Positions 41,029 to 49,422 of a stretch of DNA of 64,000 bases are shown here, one piece after another. Each line of letters starts with the position of its first letter. The first letter of the stretch is position 1. The notes beneath the pieces were generated by a model. The model ran no database searches and was not told the origin of the DNA. It saw nothing but the letters and a program-made list of their open reading frames with translations. Origin of the DNA: Candidatus Bathyarchaeota archaeon (GTDB lineage: Archaea; Thermoproteota; Bathyarchaeia; TCS64); assembly GCA_026014875.1 (NCBI GenBank), contig JAOZHO010000051.1:62001-126000 (forward strand), in the 5' to 3' direction. The position numbers and the translations under genes are program-made.

Positions 41029-41352
41029 GTGTCGCCCCTGAGAACCCTGAGCAACTGGGCATACATAGTCGCGGTCATCGGGACCGTCGGGGATCACATC
41101 TCGACGAGGATCGCCATCACCCACCCCCTCATCGTCGAGGCGAACCCCTTCACGCTACTCCTGCGCCGGCACGGCCTCTGGCTCCCCTTCGACATCCTGC
41201 TCCTCGCCGTGTGTCTCGGGGTTCCCGCCCTCGTCGTACGGTCGTTCAGATTCGAGGGGAGGCAGGCGATCATGGCGATGCCTCTCCTTGTGGGAGCCGC
41301 GAGGCTCGTCGCCACCTCTTATAACGTGTTCCTCATGATGTCTCTGCTCTGA
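41029..41352 (+). CDS. Small membrane protein, DUF5658-like
   Basis: 107 residues with three to four hydrophobic helices. The pattern GDHISTRIAITHPLIVEANP, a helix with Asp-x2-Ser/Thr-T followed by EANP, is that of DUF5658-type small membrane proteins of unknown function. Start GTG 41029; an overlapping ATG in another frame closes after four codons. TATA-like box about 25 bases upstream suggests a leaderless mRNA. Confidence 0.65.
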   Translation: MSPLRTLSNWAYIVAVIGTVGDHISTRIAITHPLIVEANPFTLLLRRHGLWLPFDILLLAVCLGVPALVVRSFRFEGRQAIMAMPLLVGAARLVATSYNVFLMMSLL

Positions 41353-41424
41353 CTCAAGGTCAGCCCTGAAGAAAGAAATGGACTCGAACTGTTGGGATGA
41401 GAAAATGTTCCGAGCCTTAGAAGC

Positions 41425-41733
41425 TCAGCGGATCTCCATCTCGATGTAGACTTCGCTGGGGACCCGGATCCGCATGATGCTCCGCATCACCCGCTCCCGG
41501 GCGTCCACCTCGATGAGGCGCTTGTGCACCCTCATCTCGTAGCGGTCCCAGGTGTTGCTCCCGTCCCCGCAGGGCGTCCTCCTCGTGGGGACCACGAGCT
41601 TCTTTGTGGGCAGGGGTATGGGTCCGACTAGCTTTACGCCGATCTTCTTGGCGATGTCCTTGATCTCCTGGCAGACGGCGCCTAGTTTCTCGGTGTCTGT
41701 GCTGGTTAGCTTTATCCTCGCCCGTTTCACCAT
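41425..41733 (-). CDS. rpsJ: Small ribosomal subunit protein S10
   Basis: 102 residues, archaeal length. RARIKLTSTDTEKLGAVCQE at the start, then GPIPLPTKKLVVPTRRTPCG, the S10 tRNA-side loop, and RYEMRVHKRLIEVDARERVM. It lies 65 bases after EF-1alpha on the same strand, the conserved archaeal order tuf-rpsJ. Confidence 0.97.
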   Translation of the reverse strand: MVKRARIKLTSTDTEKLGAVCQEIKDIAKKIGVKLVGPIPLPTKKLVVPTRRTPCGDGSNTWDRYEMRVHKRLIEVDARERVMRSIMRIRVPSEVYIEMEIR

Positions 41734-41798
41734 GGTTGATGCTTCCTGTTTCTTCTAGCCCGCAACTTAAATGTTCCGCAAGGGGGTAGCCCCGGGGG

Positions 41799-43094
41799 CT
41801 ACTCCTCGACCTCGAGGACCACGCCGGCGCCTATCGTGGTGCCCATGTCCCTGAGCGCGAAGCGGCCCAGCTGGGGGAAGTCTGTGTACTTCTCCAGGGC
41901 CACTGGCTGCAGGGGCACGAATCTGACCACGGCGGCGTCGCCTGTCCTGAGGTAGCTCGGGTTCTCCTCGACGACCTGCCCGCTGCGGGGGTCGATCTTG
42001 GAGAGGAGCTTGTCGAAGCGGACCGCTATCTGGGCCGTGTGGATGTGGAGCACCGGTGTGTATCCTTCTGCGACTGCTGTGGGGTGATGGATGATGAAGA
42101 TCCTGCCGGTGAACGACGCTGCGACCTTGGGGACGTCGTTCAGGTATCCTGCGACGTCTCCCCTCTTGATCTTGTCCCTGGCGATCCCCTTCACGTTGAA
42201 GCCGATGTTGTCCCCGGGGCCCGCCTCGTTCAGCCTCGTGTAGTGGGTCTCGATGGTCTTGACCTGACCCTGCTCCTTGCTGGGCATGAAGATCACGATG
42301 CTGTCCATCTTTAGGGTGCCCGTCTCGACCTTGCCCACCGGCACGGTGCCGACCCCCCTGATGGAATAGACCTCCTGCACGGGGATCCTGAGGGGCCTGT
42401 CCACGGGCTTCTCGGGGACCTCGAACATGTCGAGGGCCTCGATCACCGTGGGTCCCTTGTACCAGTCCATCTTTTCGCTCCTATTCCAGAGGTTGTCGCC
42501 CGTCCAGCCGCTTGTGGGGACGAAGTGGATATTGTCCGTGTTGTAGCCGACCGTCTTCAGCAGCCGGGTCATACCGTCCTTGACCTCCTCGTACCTCCCC
42601 TCCTCCCAGTTCACCGTGTTGTCGTCCATCTTGTTGACGGCGACGACGATCTGGTTGACCCCCAGGGTCCTGGCCAGGAATGCGTGCTCCCTGGTCTGGC
42701 CGCCGGGGTTGGTGCCCGCCTCGTATTCTCCCCTCTTAGCGGAGATGAATATGACGGCTCCGTCGGCCTGGCTGGCTCCCGTGACCATGTTCTTGACGAA
42801 GTCCCTGTGGCCCGGGGAGTCGATGACCGTGAAGAAGTGCTTGTCAGACTCTAGCTTGTAGAACGCCAGGTCTATTGTGAGGCCTCTCTCCCGTTCCTCC
42901 TTGAGCTTGTCCAGTACCCATGCGTATTTGAAGGACTCCTTTCCGAGGGCCTTGGCCTCTTCCTCGAAGTCTCTAATCACTTTCTCGCTGATTGCTCCGG
43001 CGTCGTAGAACATGTGTCCGATGCTAGTGCTCTTTCCGTGGTCTACGTGACCGATGATGATCAGGTTAAGGTGTGGCTTTTCCCTACCACTCAT
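41799..43094 (-). CDS. tuf: Translation elongation factor EF-1alpha
   Basis: 431 residues. It brings aminoacyl-tRNA to the ribosome as a GTP complex. G1 is GHVDHGKS (15-22), G3 is DSPGHRD (in place of the usual DAPGHRD), G4 NKMD, and the domain II start is VYSIRGVGTVPVGKVETG. The C-terminal domain ends RFALRDMGTTIGAGVV. Co-transcribed with S10. The promoter lies in the 277 bases shared with the divergent TIGR04076 gene. Confidence 0.98.
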   Translation of the reverse strand: MSGREKPHLNLIIIGHVDHGKSTSIGHMFYDAGAISEKVIRDFEEEAKALGKESFKYAWVLDKLKEERERGLTIDLAFYKLESDKHFFTVIDSPGHRDFVKNMVTGASQADGAVIFISAKRGEYEAGTNPGGQTREHAFLARTLGVNQIVVAVNKMDDNTVNWEEGRYEEVKDGMTRLLKTVGYNTDNIHFVPTSGWTGDNLWNRSEKMDWYKGPTVIEALDMFEVPEKPVDRPLRIPVQEVYSIRGVGTVPVGKVETGTLKMDSIVIFMPSKEQGQVKTIETHYTRLNEAGPGDNIGFNVKGIARDKIKRGDVAGYLNDVPKVAASFTGRIFIIHHPTAVAEGYTPVLHIHTAQIAVRFDKLLSKIDPRSGQVVEENPSYLRTGDAAVVRFVPLQPVALEKYTDFPQLGRFALRDMGTTIGAGVVLEVEE

Positions 43095-43371
43095 TCTGTA
43101 AATCTCCTACCCTTGAAACACAGCATGCCAAATAAAAAGCTATAGGTTACCGTCGAAAAAGGCGAAAATATCCTAGATACCTGACATGAACTATGGTTTA
43201 AGGCCTAAAATTGGGCACAAGGAAGCGGACGGGCCCTCAACCCCCACGATAATGACATCTATCAAGGCGTCTACACCCCTCGATCGACCCTCCCCGCATT
43301 GGGCGCGCAGAGCAGGATTAAGCCATATATAATCTCAGAGGCCATATCTTACCACAGAGGAGTCCTGAACG

Positions 43372-43623
43372 ATGCCTAAAGTGTCGATCGAGATAACGGC
43401 TATTCTTGAAGAAGGAACGTGTCCAGCGGGGCATAAAATAGGTGAGACCTTCGAATATCCAGAGGACATTGGAAAAATCTGCCCGGCGGCGTTCAATTCG
43501 ATCTACCCCTACATCAGAGTGATGGAATCGGGAGGATCATATCCATTCTTCGAAGAGCCCGATGCCCATTCAGTCTGCTGCCCCGACTACAAACGCCCGG
43601 TCGTCTTCAAGATCTCACGCTAG
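43372..43623 (+). CDS. TIGR04076 family protein
   Basis: 83 residues, typical size. Family landmarks are the Cys in EGTCPAGHKIGETFEYPED, then ICPAAFNSIYPYIRVMESGG, and near the end VCCPDYKRPVVFKI. The conserved cysteines (about residues 17, 37, 72, 73) suggest metal or redox binding, but no function is established. ATATATAATC about 43 bases upstream (near 43329) is the TATA-like box. Confidence 0.85.
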   Translation: MPKVSIEITAILEEGTCPAGHKIGETFEYPEDIGKICPAAFNSIYPYIRVMESGGSYPFFEEPDAHSVCCPDYKRPVVFKISR

Positions 43624-44001
43624 TGAGTGTCCGAGTAGGGCCCCCGTTTTTCAAACCACGCGCGCGGCCTAATATTCCGAAGGGCCTCTAGTCCAATCCT
43701 CCTTTTTTCCAAGTTTTGTGTCAATATTTCAGCAGGATAATCCCGCATGTAATCTTAAGGGGCTCGTTCAATCCGGAAAATCGTTCACACGAAACTGTGA
43801 ATATATCCGTTTTTTCCACTGAAAACCAGATGGAGGTGAGGACGGTCATACGGTCCCCCAGATAAAACACTGCTAATCCCCGTGTAAGATCTGAAAAACC
43901 TTCAACCCTGTCCTATCCTAGGCAAAACTACGAGCACTGCTCTGGGGGGCCGTCTTTCCACAAAGTTTAAAGATGCCCCACTGCACGGCATAGCTGATTC
44001 C
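43624..44001. other. Spacer with the S12 promoter
   Basis: 378 bases. TTTAAAG at 43966-43972 lies about 30 bases before the S12 start. Elsewhere are T-rich stretches (43705-43720) that may terminate the TIGR04076 transcript. No gene is visible. Confidence 0.5.
43966..43972 (+). promoter_or_regulatory. TATA box of rpsL
   Basis: TTTAAAG, centre about 33 bases before ATG 44002, implying a leader of a few bases. Confidence 0.55.
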
Positions 44002-44430
44002 ATGGCTAACGGGATGTACGCAGGCCGACGCCTCAAGAAGGTCCGGCGGAAGATGCGCTACAAGAGCAAGGACTATGTCCTCCGCCTCAAGCGCCGCACC
44101 GACAAGAAGGGCATCCTAGAGGGCGCCCCCATGGGCAGAGGCATCGTCCTCCAGAAGGTGGGCATCGAGTCCAAGCAGCCCAACTCGGCCATCCGCAAGT
44201 GCGTCAGGGTCCAGATCATCAAGAATGGCCGTCTCGCCACCGCATTCCTGCCCGGCGACGGAGCCCTCAACTACATCGATGAGCACGACGAGGTCACCAT
44301 CGAGGGCATCGGGGGACCCCGAGCCAGATCCATGGGAGACATCCCCGGAGTCCGCTTCAAGGTCAACGCCGTCAACGGCGTACCCCTACACCTCATGGTG
44401 ATAGGCAAAGTCCAGAAGCCCATGCGTTAG
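44002..44430 (+). CDS. rpsL: Small ribosomal subunit protein S12
   Basis: 142 residues, archaeal type. ALL landmarks of the decoding-centre protein are present: [48 protein letters not shown] (the loop with the conserved Pro-Gly-Asp), and [18 protein letters not shown]. In most archaea S7 follows directly; here an MFS gene on the other strand lies between them. Confidence 0.97.
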   Translation: MANGMYAGRRLKKVRRKMRYKSKDYVLRLKRRTDKKGILEGAPMGRGIVLQKVGIESKQPNSAIRKCVRVQIIKNGRLATAFLPGDGALNYIDEHDEVTIEGIGGPRARSMGDIPGVRFKVNAVNGVPLHLMVIGKVQKPMR

Positions 44431-44434
44431 CCGC

Positions 44435-45610
44435 TTAACCCCTATTCTCGCCCAGCCTCATGGCGGGCACCAGATTCACCAGCAGCAGAGCCGATGCCAG
44501 GTACAGACAGGGGAGCATCCCATACGCCTCGAAGACCGCTGCCATCACTATGGGCCCGATGATCGACCCCAGATCAAAGAACGTCCTATATGTCCCGATG
44601 GCCGCCCCCCGCTGATCGGGCTTCACCGCCTCCGCAGCCAGGACAGGGCTCACGATCCAGATGGCCCCCGTCGAGATCCCCAGCACGAAAATGACTGCGG
44701 CGATCCCCCAAAAAGACGATACGAACCCCAAAGCGGCGATGAGCACGGCCGTCGCCCCCAGCCCGAACAACATCACGGGCTTCCTCCCCACCCGGTCCGA
44801 GATGGCCCCCATCGTGAACATCGCTAACACGAACCCCACGGAACGGGAGCCCATCAGGAGACCCACATCCGTGAGGGAGATCCCCAGGCTCTCCACCGCG
44901 AACAGCGGGAAGATCGTCATGAGGATGCCGACGCTCATCACGAACTCGGCGAAGGTGGCGCTGGAGACGATGAGAAGATTCCGATTCCTGATGACCTCCC
45001 GGATATCGGAAAAAGACAGGGTGGATCCCCCAACCATCCTCCCTGACTCCTCCCGGATGTAAGGGAGTAAAACCAATGGAACCATGGAGAGCAGAATCAA
45101 CCCCGCCGAGACGATGAAACTGGTACGGAAATTAAATATCGAGGCCAGATAACCGCTGAACGCCGAGCCCAGGATCGTCCCCCCGAACTCGATCCCCTGA
45201 AAGACGCCCATGGCACCCCCGCGGCGCTCCGCATCAAACAGATTCAACACGAAAGTGGTGGCCACCGCGAAGAACAGGGGCGCCCCGATCCCCATCAGCG
45301 CCCTCGCAAGGACGAACTGGAAAGGATCCCGGGCCAACGCGCTCAAGAGAGCCCCCACCACGTTCAAACCCAGCCCCACCACCATGGAACGGAAATACCC
45401 GAATCTCTGAGAGATCAGCCCGCTCGGGATCTCCAGCAGGATTCTGCTGACCCAGTACCCCGCAACCGTGAACCCGATGACAACCCCCGACGCCCCCAAC
45501 TCCCTGGCGAAGAGAGGGATAACCGTCGACAGGAGACTCATGCTCAACATCGACAGAAGGGCCACGCCACAGAGGACGAAATACGCCGTGGAGTAACCCC
45601 TGGATGACAT
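44435..45610 (-). CDS. Major facilitator superfamily transporter between S12 and S7
   Basis: 391 residues with 12 hydrophobic helices. Motif A, GLISQRFGYFRSMV (near 63), and AISDRVGRKPVMLF (near 262). FARALMGIGAPLFFA marks helix 4. The substrate is unknown; drug-efflux relatives are close. Its 3' end is 4 bases from the S12 stop and it is divergent from S7. It breaks up the normal S12-S7 order. Confidence 0.88.
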   Translation of the reverse strand: MSSRGYSTAYFVLCGVALLSMLSMSLLSTVIPLFARELGASGVVIGFTVAGYWVSRILLEIPSGLISQRFGYFRSMVVGLGLNVVGALLSALARDPFQFVLARALMGIGAPLFFAVATTFVLNLFDAERRGGAMGVFQGIEFGGTILGSAFSGYLASIFNFRTSFIVSAGLILLSMVPLVLLPYIREESGRMVGGSTLSFSDIREVIRNRNLLIVSSATFAEFVMSVGILMTIFPLFAVESLGISLTDVGLLMGSRSVGFVLAMFTMGAISDRVGRKPVMLFGLGATAVLIAALGFVSSFWGIAAVIFVLGISTGAIWIVSPVLAAEAVKPDQRGAAIGTYRTFFDLGSIIGPIVMAAVFEAYGMLPCLYLASALLLVNLVPAMRLGENRG

Positions 45611-45660
45611 GAGAACACACTCCCGCGACCAGAGCTAAAAGTTTGACGCTCCTCGGTAAC

Positions 45661-45670
45661 CCTTTTATTC
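45661..45670 (+). promoter_or_regulatory. TATA-like box of rpsG
   Basis: CTTTTATTCC, centred about 50 bases before the ATG at 45716, gives a leader of 20-25 bases and excludes the in-frame ATG at 45683 as start. Confidence 0.45.
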
Positions 45671-45715
45671 CGGTTTCGTGACATGCATCTCTGGTTTAAC
45701 GGAAGACGTGATATC

Positions 45716-46297
45716 ATGAGCGGTCAGGCGACGGAGCCCCCGAAGCTATTCGGGGAGTGGACATTCGACGAGATCACGGTGAGAGACATCGGACTCGTGA
45801 GGTACCTGAACATCGAACCCATCTTCCTACCCCACTCCGGTGGGAGGCACACGGCCCGGAAATTCAGGAAATCCGACATGAGCATCGTGGAACGCCTCAT
45901 CACCGCCCTGATGCGCCCCGGCAGCAGCGGCGGCGACAAGATCCGCCTAATCGGCGTCGTCCGCAACGCATTCAAGATCATCAACATAAGGACGGGGCGC
46001 AACCCCGTCGAGGTCCTGGTCAGGGCCGTCGAGAACTCCGCCCCCAACGAGGACACCACACGCATCGGCTACGGAGGAGTAGTCTACCGCCTCGCCGTGG
46101 ACATCAGCCCCCAGCGCCGCATCGACCTCGCCCTGAGATTCATCACCAGGGGCATCAGGGATTCCACATTCAGCAACCGCCTCACGCTGGAAGAGATCCT
46201 CGCCACCCAACTCGTCGGCGCCGCCAACAACGACGGAAACGCATTCTCCATCCGCAGGAAACGGGAAGTCGAGAGGATCGCCCTCTCATCCAGGTAG
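45716..46297 (+). CDS. rpsG: Small ribosomal subunit protein S7
   Basis: 193 residues from ATG 45716 (MSGQATEPPKLFGEW...), the archaeal-type N-terminus. Landmarks: EPIFLPHSGGRHTARKF, IIERL-like IVERLITALMRPG, NPVEVLVRAVENSAPNEDTT and RRIDLALRFITRG, ending IALSSR, the typical archaeal tail. It nucleates the small-subunit head. A 33-base in-frame extension to 45683 lies across the likely transcription start. Confidence 0.97.
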   Translation: MSGQATEPPKLFGEWTFDEITVRDIGLVRYLNIEPIFLPHSGGRHTARKFRKSDMSIVERLITALMRPGSSGGDKIRLIGVVRNAFKIINIRTGRNPVEVLVRAVENSAPNEDTTRIGYGGVVYRLAVDISPQRRIDLALRFITRGIRDSTFSNRLTLEEILATQLVGAANNDGNAFSIRRKREVERIALSSR

Positions 46298-46311
46298 ACC
46301 CGATAGGACTC

Positions 46312-47163
46312 TCAGAGAAGGCTCCCCAACAGAAACCCGAAGAGCCCAGAAAGCATCAACGGCAGCACCCGGTTTTTAACCATCCTGCTGTTCTCCCGAC
46401 TCGGCTCCCTGAGCAGGGAGACGGAAAGGTAGATCAACCCCAGATCCGTGACCGCCACGAAGGGAATGTACCAGAACGAGACCAGCCCCAGATAGACCGG
46501 GACCACCGAGACCAGAACCGCCGAGACATAACAGGCCACCGAGACCCACGCAGCGGCAACCGGACCCCTCGAAACCGCCACGGTCCTGATCCCCGACGCC
46601 CTGTCCCCCTCGATATCGACGATCCCCTTGGTCACCTCCCTCCCGGTATTCGCGAGGAACGCAACGAGGGCGAAGAGCAGGGAGTGGCTCAAGCCCGCCC
46701 CCCCTCCGATGAATCCCCCGTAGACGAAAGGAATGGCGATACACCCGCTCACGATCAGATTACCGGGGAGCCCCGTCCGCTTCCCCACCGTCGAATACAC
46801 CATCATCCCCCCCCAAGCCAGAACCGCGATCGCCAGGTTACCACTGCTCGTCAGCCAAGCCGCCCCCAGCCCCAGCACGCTGAAAACACCCGTGACAGCC
46901 AACGCCTCCCCCGGGGACACCGCCCCGCTGGGGATGGGGCGCCCCGGCTCGTTTATCGCGTCGATCTCCCGGTCATAATAGTCGTTTACCGCCATGGCGC
47001 TCCCGCTCAGGAAGAAACCCGCTAGGAACGCCAGGGCCATCTCCTGGACTGAGAAGGGGAGCAGCGACCCTCCGCCGATGGCCGCCCCCACAAGCACCGC
47101 GAACCCCATCATCACAGAGTTCACGGGCCTCACGATCCGGAACAGGCCGTTTAGGGAGACCAT
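46312..47163 (-). CDS. UbiA-type prenyltransferase, probable digeranylgeranylglyceryl phosphate synthase
   Basis: 283 residues from ATG 47163; a TTG 18 codons upstream would sit before the likely transcription start. The two Asp-rich motifs are NDYYDREIDAINEPGRPIPS (NDxxDxxxD) and DIEGDRASGIRT. Eight or nine hydrophobic helices are present. The enzyme adds the second geranylgeranyl chain to GGGP in archaeal ether-lipid synthesis. Some UbiA relatives make other prenylated products, but RPVNSVMMG and NEPGRPIPSG fit the archaeal lipid branch. A pair with HMG-CoA reductase in pathway, not location. Confidence 0.9.
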   Translation of the reverse strand: MVSLNGLFRIVRPVNSVMMGFAVLVGAAIGGGSLLPFSVQEMALAFLAGFFLSGSAMAVNDYYDREIDAINEPGRPIPSGAVSPGEALAVTGVFSVLGLGAAWLTSSGNLAIAVLAWGGMMVYSTVGKRTGLPGNLIVSGCIAIPFVYGGFIGGGAGLSHSLLFALVAFLANTGREVTKGIVDIEGDRASGIRTVAVSRGPVAAAWVSVACYVSAVLVSVVPVYLGLVSFWYIPFVAVTDLGLIYLSVSLLREPSRENSRMVKNRVLPLMLSGLFGFLLGSLL

Positions 47164-47253
47164 ACCGTATCGAGTCTCCAACAGGAAAGATATTAACCCT
47201 GCTCCCCCCACGATCAAGGTCTAGTTTTAATTTAACCTGAACAATACGTCTCA

Positions 47254-48405
47254 ATGAGGACGATGGAGCTAACGGCTTTCCACCTGACGCAAAGAGCAAC
47301 AGTCAAGACCACCGACTTTTACGTAACATCAATCCCCGCAATCGAACTCATAGAGAGGTGCGCCATAGACCGATGGACCCCCGGGAACACCAGGGGCTAT
47401 CAGAGGCTCCCCCAGGAGAATCGATTCAAGCAGAAACCGGGCTCAATAGTGAGATACCTCACGAAGGACCTGGGGTGCTTCCCCACGGCGATACTCGTCA
47501 ACGTGAGGGGCAACATGACATACCACATGGAACATGACCTGGGCTGGTCCAGCATCGGCCGCTTGGAGATCGATGACGGGGAGAAGCTCTGGCTCCTCGA
47601 CGGCCAGCACAGGGTCGAGGCCCTGAGGAGGGCGAAGGAGACCAACATAAAATTCGAGGACTATCCCGTCGTGGTCTCGATACTCCGGCTCCCCAACAGG
47701 TTCGATGAGCTCATGCACTTCTATCTCGTCAACCGCAGGCAGCGGGGAGTCCCCATCGACCTCGTCTACAGGCACCTCCAGCTCATGCTCAGAGAGAGGG
47801 GAGAGATCTGGCTCCAGGAATTCGAGGGTAAAGCCGGCCTCTACAGGGGGAGAGCCGCCGAGATAGTTGACATGCTCAACGATGATCCGATGTCCCTCTG
47901 GAAGGGACGGATCAGGCTAGTAACGGAGATCAGGCGCGACGAACACCTCGTAAGGGACCAGACAATGATCAAGCTCATCGCGGACATACTCAGCACCAGG
48001 GTATGCGCAAGGCTCACCAACGAGGAGGCGGCGGACCTCATAGTGGACTACTGGAACTCGATAAAACGCCTCTACCCAGAAGCCTTCGCAGACCCCCGAG
48101 AGTACACCCTCCTCGGGGATCAAGGCATAACCAGCCTCCACATGCTATTCCCCGCAGTCTACGGGAAATGCATGGAGGATGGGATCGTCACAGAGGACCG
48201 GATGACCGAGATCCTCGGCAAACTGAAGAAAGAGACCCCCGACCACCCGAATTCCGCTTTCATGGCACCCATCACCCTCGGCCACTGGTCCAGGGATGAG
48301 GGACCCCTGGAGTTCACGAAAACGGACAGGGCCAGCATCAGGGAGCTCTACAGGAACCTCCTCGAGAAAATAACCGTCCAGGAGACTAGGCCCTCTCGAG
48401 CCTGA
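47254..48405 (+). CDS. Free-standing DGQHR-domain protein (DndB/DpdB-like)
   Basis: 383 residues. LLDGQHRVEALRRA (DGQHR at 116-120) is the signature; around it RGYQRLPQENRF, FPTAILVNVRG and MHFYLVNRRQRGVPIDL match the family. DGQHR proteins include DndB, the repressor of DNA phosphorothioation operons, and DpdB of 7-deazaguanine DNA modification. Here no dnd, dpd or restriction gene is nearby. The C-terminal half (about 200-383) is helical and unknown. TATA-like TTTTAATTTAA at 47223-47233 serves this gene and, reversed, the prenyltransferase. Its end overlaps the cyclophilin-like gene by 20 bases. Confidence 0.82.
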   Translation: MRTMELTAFHLTQRATVKTTDFYVTSIPAIELIERCAIDRWTPGNTRGYQRLPQENRFKQKPGSIVRYLTKDLGCFPTAILVNVRGNMTYHMEHDLGWSSIGRLEIDDGEKLWLLDGQHRVEALRRAKETNIKFEDYPVVVSILRLPNRFDELMHFYLVNRRQRGVPIDLVYRHLQLMLRERGEIWLQEFEGKAGLYRGRAAEIVDMLNDDPMSLWKGRIRLVTEIRRDEHLVRDQTMIKLIADILSTRVCARLTNEEAADLIVDYWNSIKRLYPEAFADPREYTLLGDQGITSLHMLFPAVYGKCMEDGIVTEDRMTEILGKLKKETPDHPNSAFMAPITLGHWSRDEGPLEFTKTDRASIRELYRNLLEKITVQETRPSRA

Positions 48406-48760
48406 CCAGATCCCCGCTGGCCACGCTCTTGAATACCCGGGGGTCGCCCTCGACCCTCCCGAAGACATTCACGGGGCTCGCAGACCTGATCTCGTCGCCC
48501 CTGCTCGCAGGGGTCGTCCCGAAGAAGATGCAGAAGGCGCCCCCGGGAGGCCAGTACCCGAGGTCCCCCATCTCCACGACCTCCCTGGGATCCTCGGCGT
48601 CCGCATCCACGGGAATCGAGAAGTAGATCTCATCGCCCCAGGTGCTGGCCTTCGCCTCTAAGGGGAGGGCATTCCAGATGGCCCGGGCCGTCTCGGGGCT
48701 CTCGCCTGTGAACTCGGCGAACATCTCCCCGCAGGAGGGAGACGATATCCTGATCCTCAA
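48386..48760 (-). CDS. Cyclophilin-like protein (DUF369/TM1367-like)
   Basis: 124 residues. SPETARAIWNALPLEAKAST followed by WGDEIYFSIPV, and GDLGYWPPGGAFCIFFGTTP are the hallmark strings of the cyclophilin-like COG2164 fold. No peptidyl-prolyl isomerase active-site Arg is obvious, so isomerase activity is doubtful. Likely co-transcribed with the PK_C-like gene upstream (10-base gap). Confidence 0.82.
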   Translation of the reverse strand: MRIRISSPSCGEMFAEFTGESPETARAIWNALPLEAKASTWGDEIYFSIPVDADAEDPREVVEMGDLGYWPPGGAFCIFFGTTPASRGDEIRSASPVNVFGRVEGDPRVFKSVASGDLVRLERA

Positions 48761-48770
48761 CAGTCATCAC

Positions 48771-49280
48771 CTACGCCGGGAGGGCCAAGACCTCGAGGAC
48801 CGCCAGCTCAGTGTCGGGATCCGTGTCGAGCAGTCCCTCCGGCGTCGAGGGCCTCACCACGAGGGCCGTATCCAGTCCGCCCCCCGCTCCACCAATGGCC
48901 AGGACGGGCTCGGACGCCAGACCCTTCCCTGCGGCGATGACGGCTACCTCCAGCGCGGCCTTCACCCCTGAGCCGAAGACCTCTAGGGCCTCCCGCATCT
49001 CCCTGTGGTCCTGGATGAGGAGGTCCGCATTCTCAACGGAGATCACCTTCAGCTTCTTCATCGCCTTCTTCACGGAGTCAGAGTACTCGAACTCGGTGAC
49101 GCTCACCACCTGAGCGGATCCCTTCAGAGCCTCGCCAATCTTTAGGGCCTGTTTGCCTTTCACGCTGGCGACGACGACGGTGGGTATCCCGCCCTCCTGG
49201 ACTCTATCCGTGACCGCATCGATGATGGAGGCCGCCCTCTTCCCCGTGTCGCCGTGTCGGATAATTTTCTCGATGTTCAT
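48771..49280 (-). CDS. Pyruvate kinase C-terminal-domain-like protein
   Basis: 169 residues. The fold matches the alpha/beta allosteric domain of pyruvate kinase (GIPTVVVASVKGKQALKIGE, near 30) standing alone, as in archaeal PK_C-type hypothetical proteins. GSGVKAALEVAVIAAGKGLA near 104 is a conserved-looking Gly/Ala helix. No kinase barrel is present. A ligand-binding role is possible. It starts near the giant permease gene, divergently. Confidence 0.75.
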   Translation of the reverse strand: MNIEKIIRHGDTGKRAASIIDAVTDRVQEGGIPTVVVASVKGKQALKIGEALKGSAQVVSVTEFEYSDSVKKAMKKLKVISVENADLLIQDHREMREALEVFGSGVKAALEVAVIAAGKGLASEPVLAIGGAGGGLDTALVVRPSTPEGLLDTDPDTELAVLEVLALPA

Positions 49281-49422
49281 TGCCTCGTCTCCATCGAGAT
49301 TGGTGCCCAGTTTCTTTAAACCTTTTACTCGAAGGTATCAATTGAGACCTGTTCGCGGCCTGGGAGTGGGAAATAATATATCTTCTATCTCCGAATGGTA
49401 GAGGATATAACGGGATTCCAAC

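Noticed and set aside
45757-47025. 422-codon frame across S7 and the prenyltransferase
   Set aside because: Arg/His/Pro-rich nonsense in the wrong frame of two well-recognised genes.
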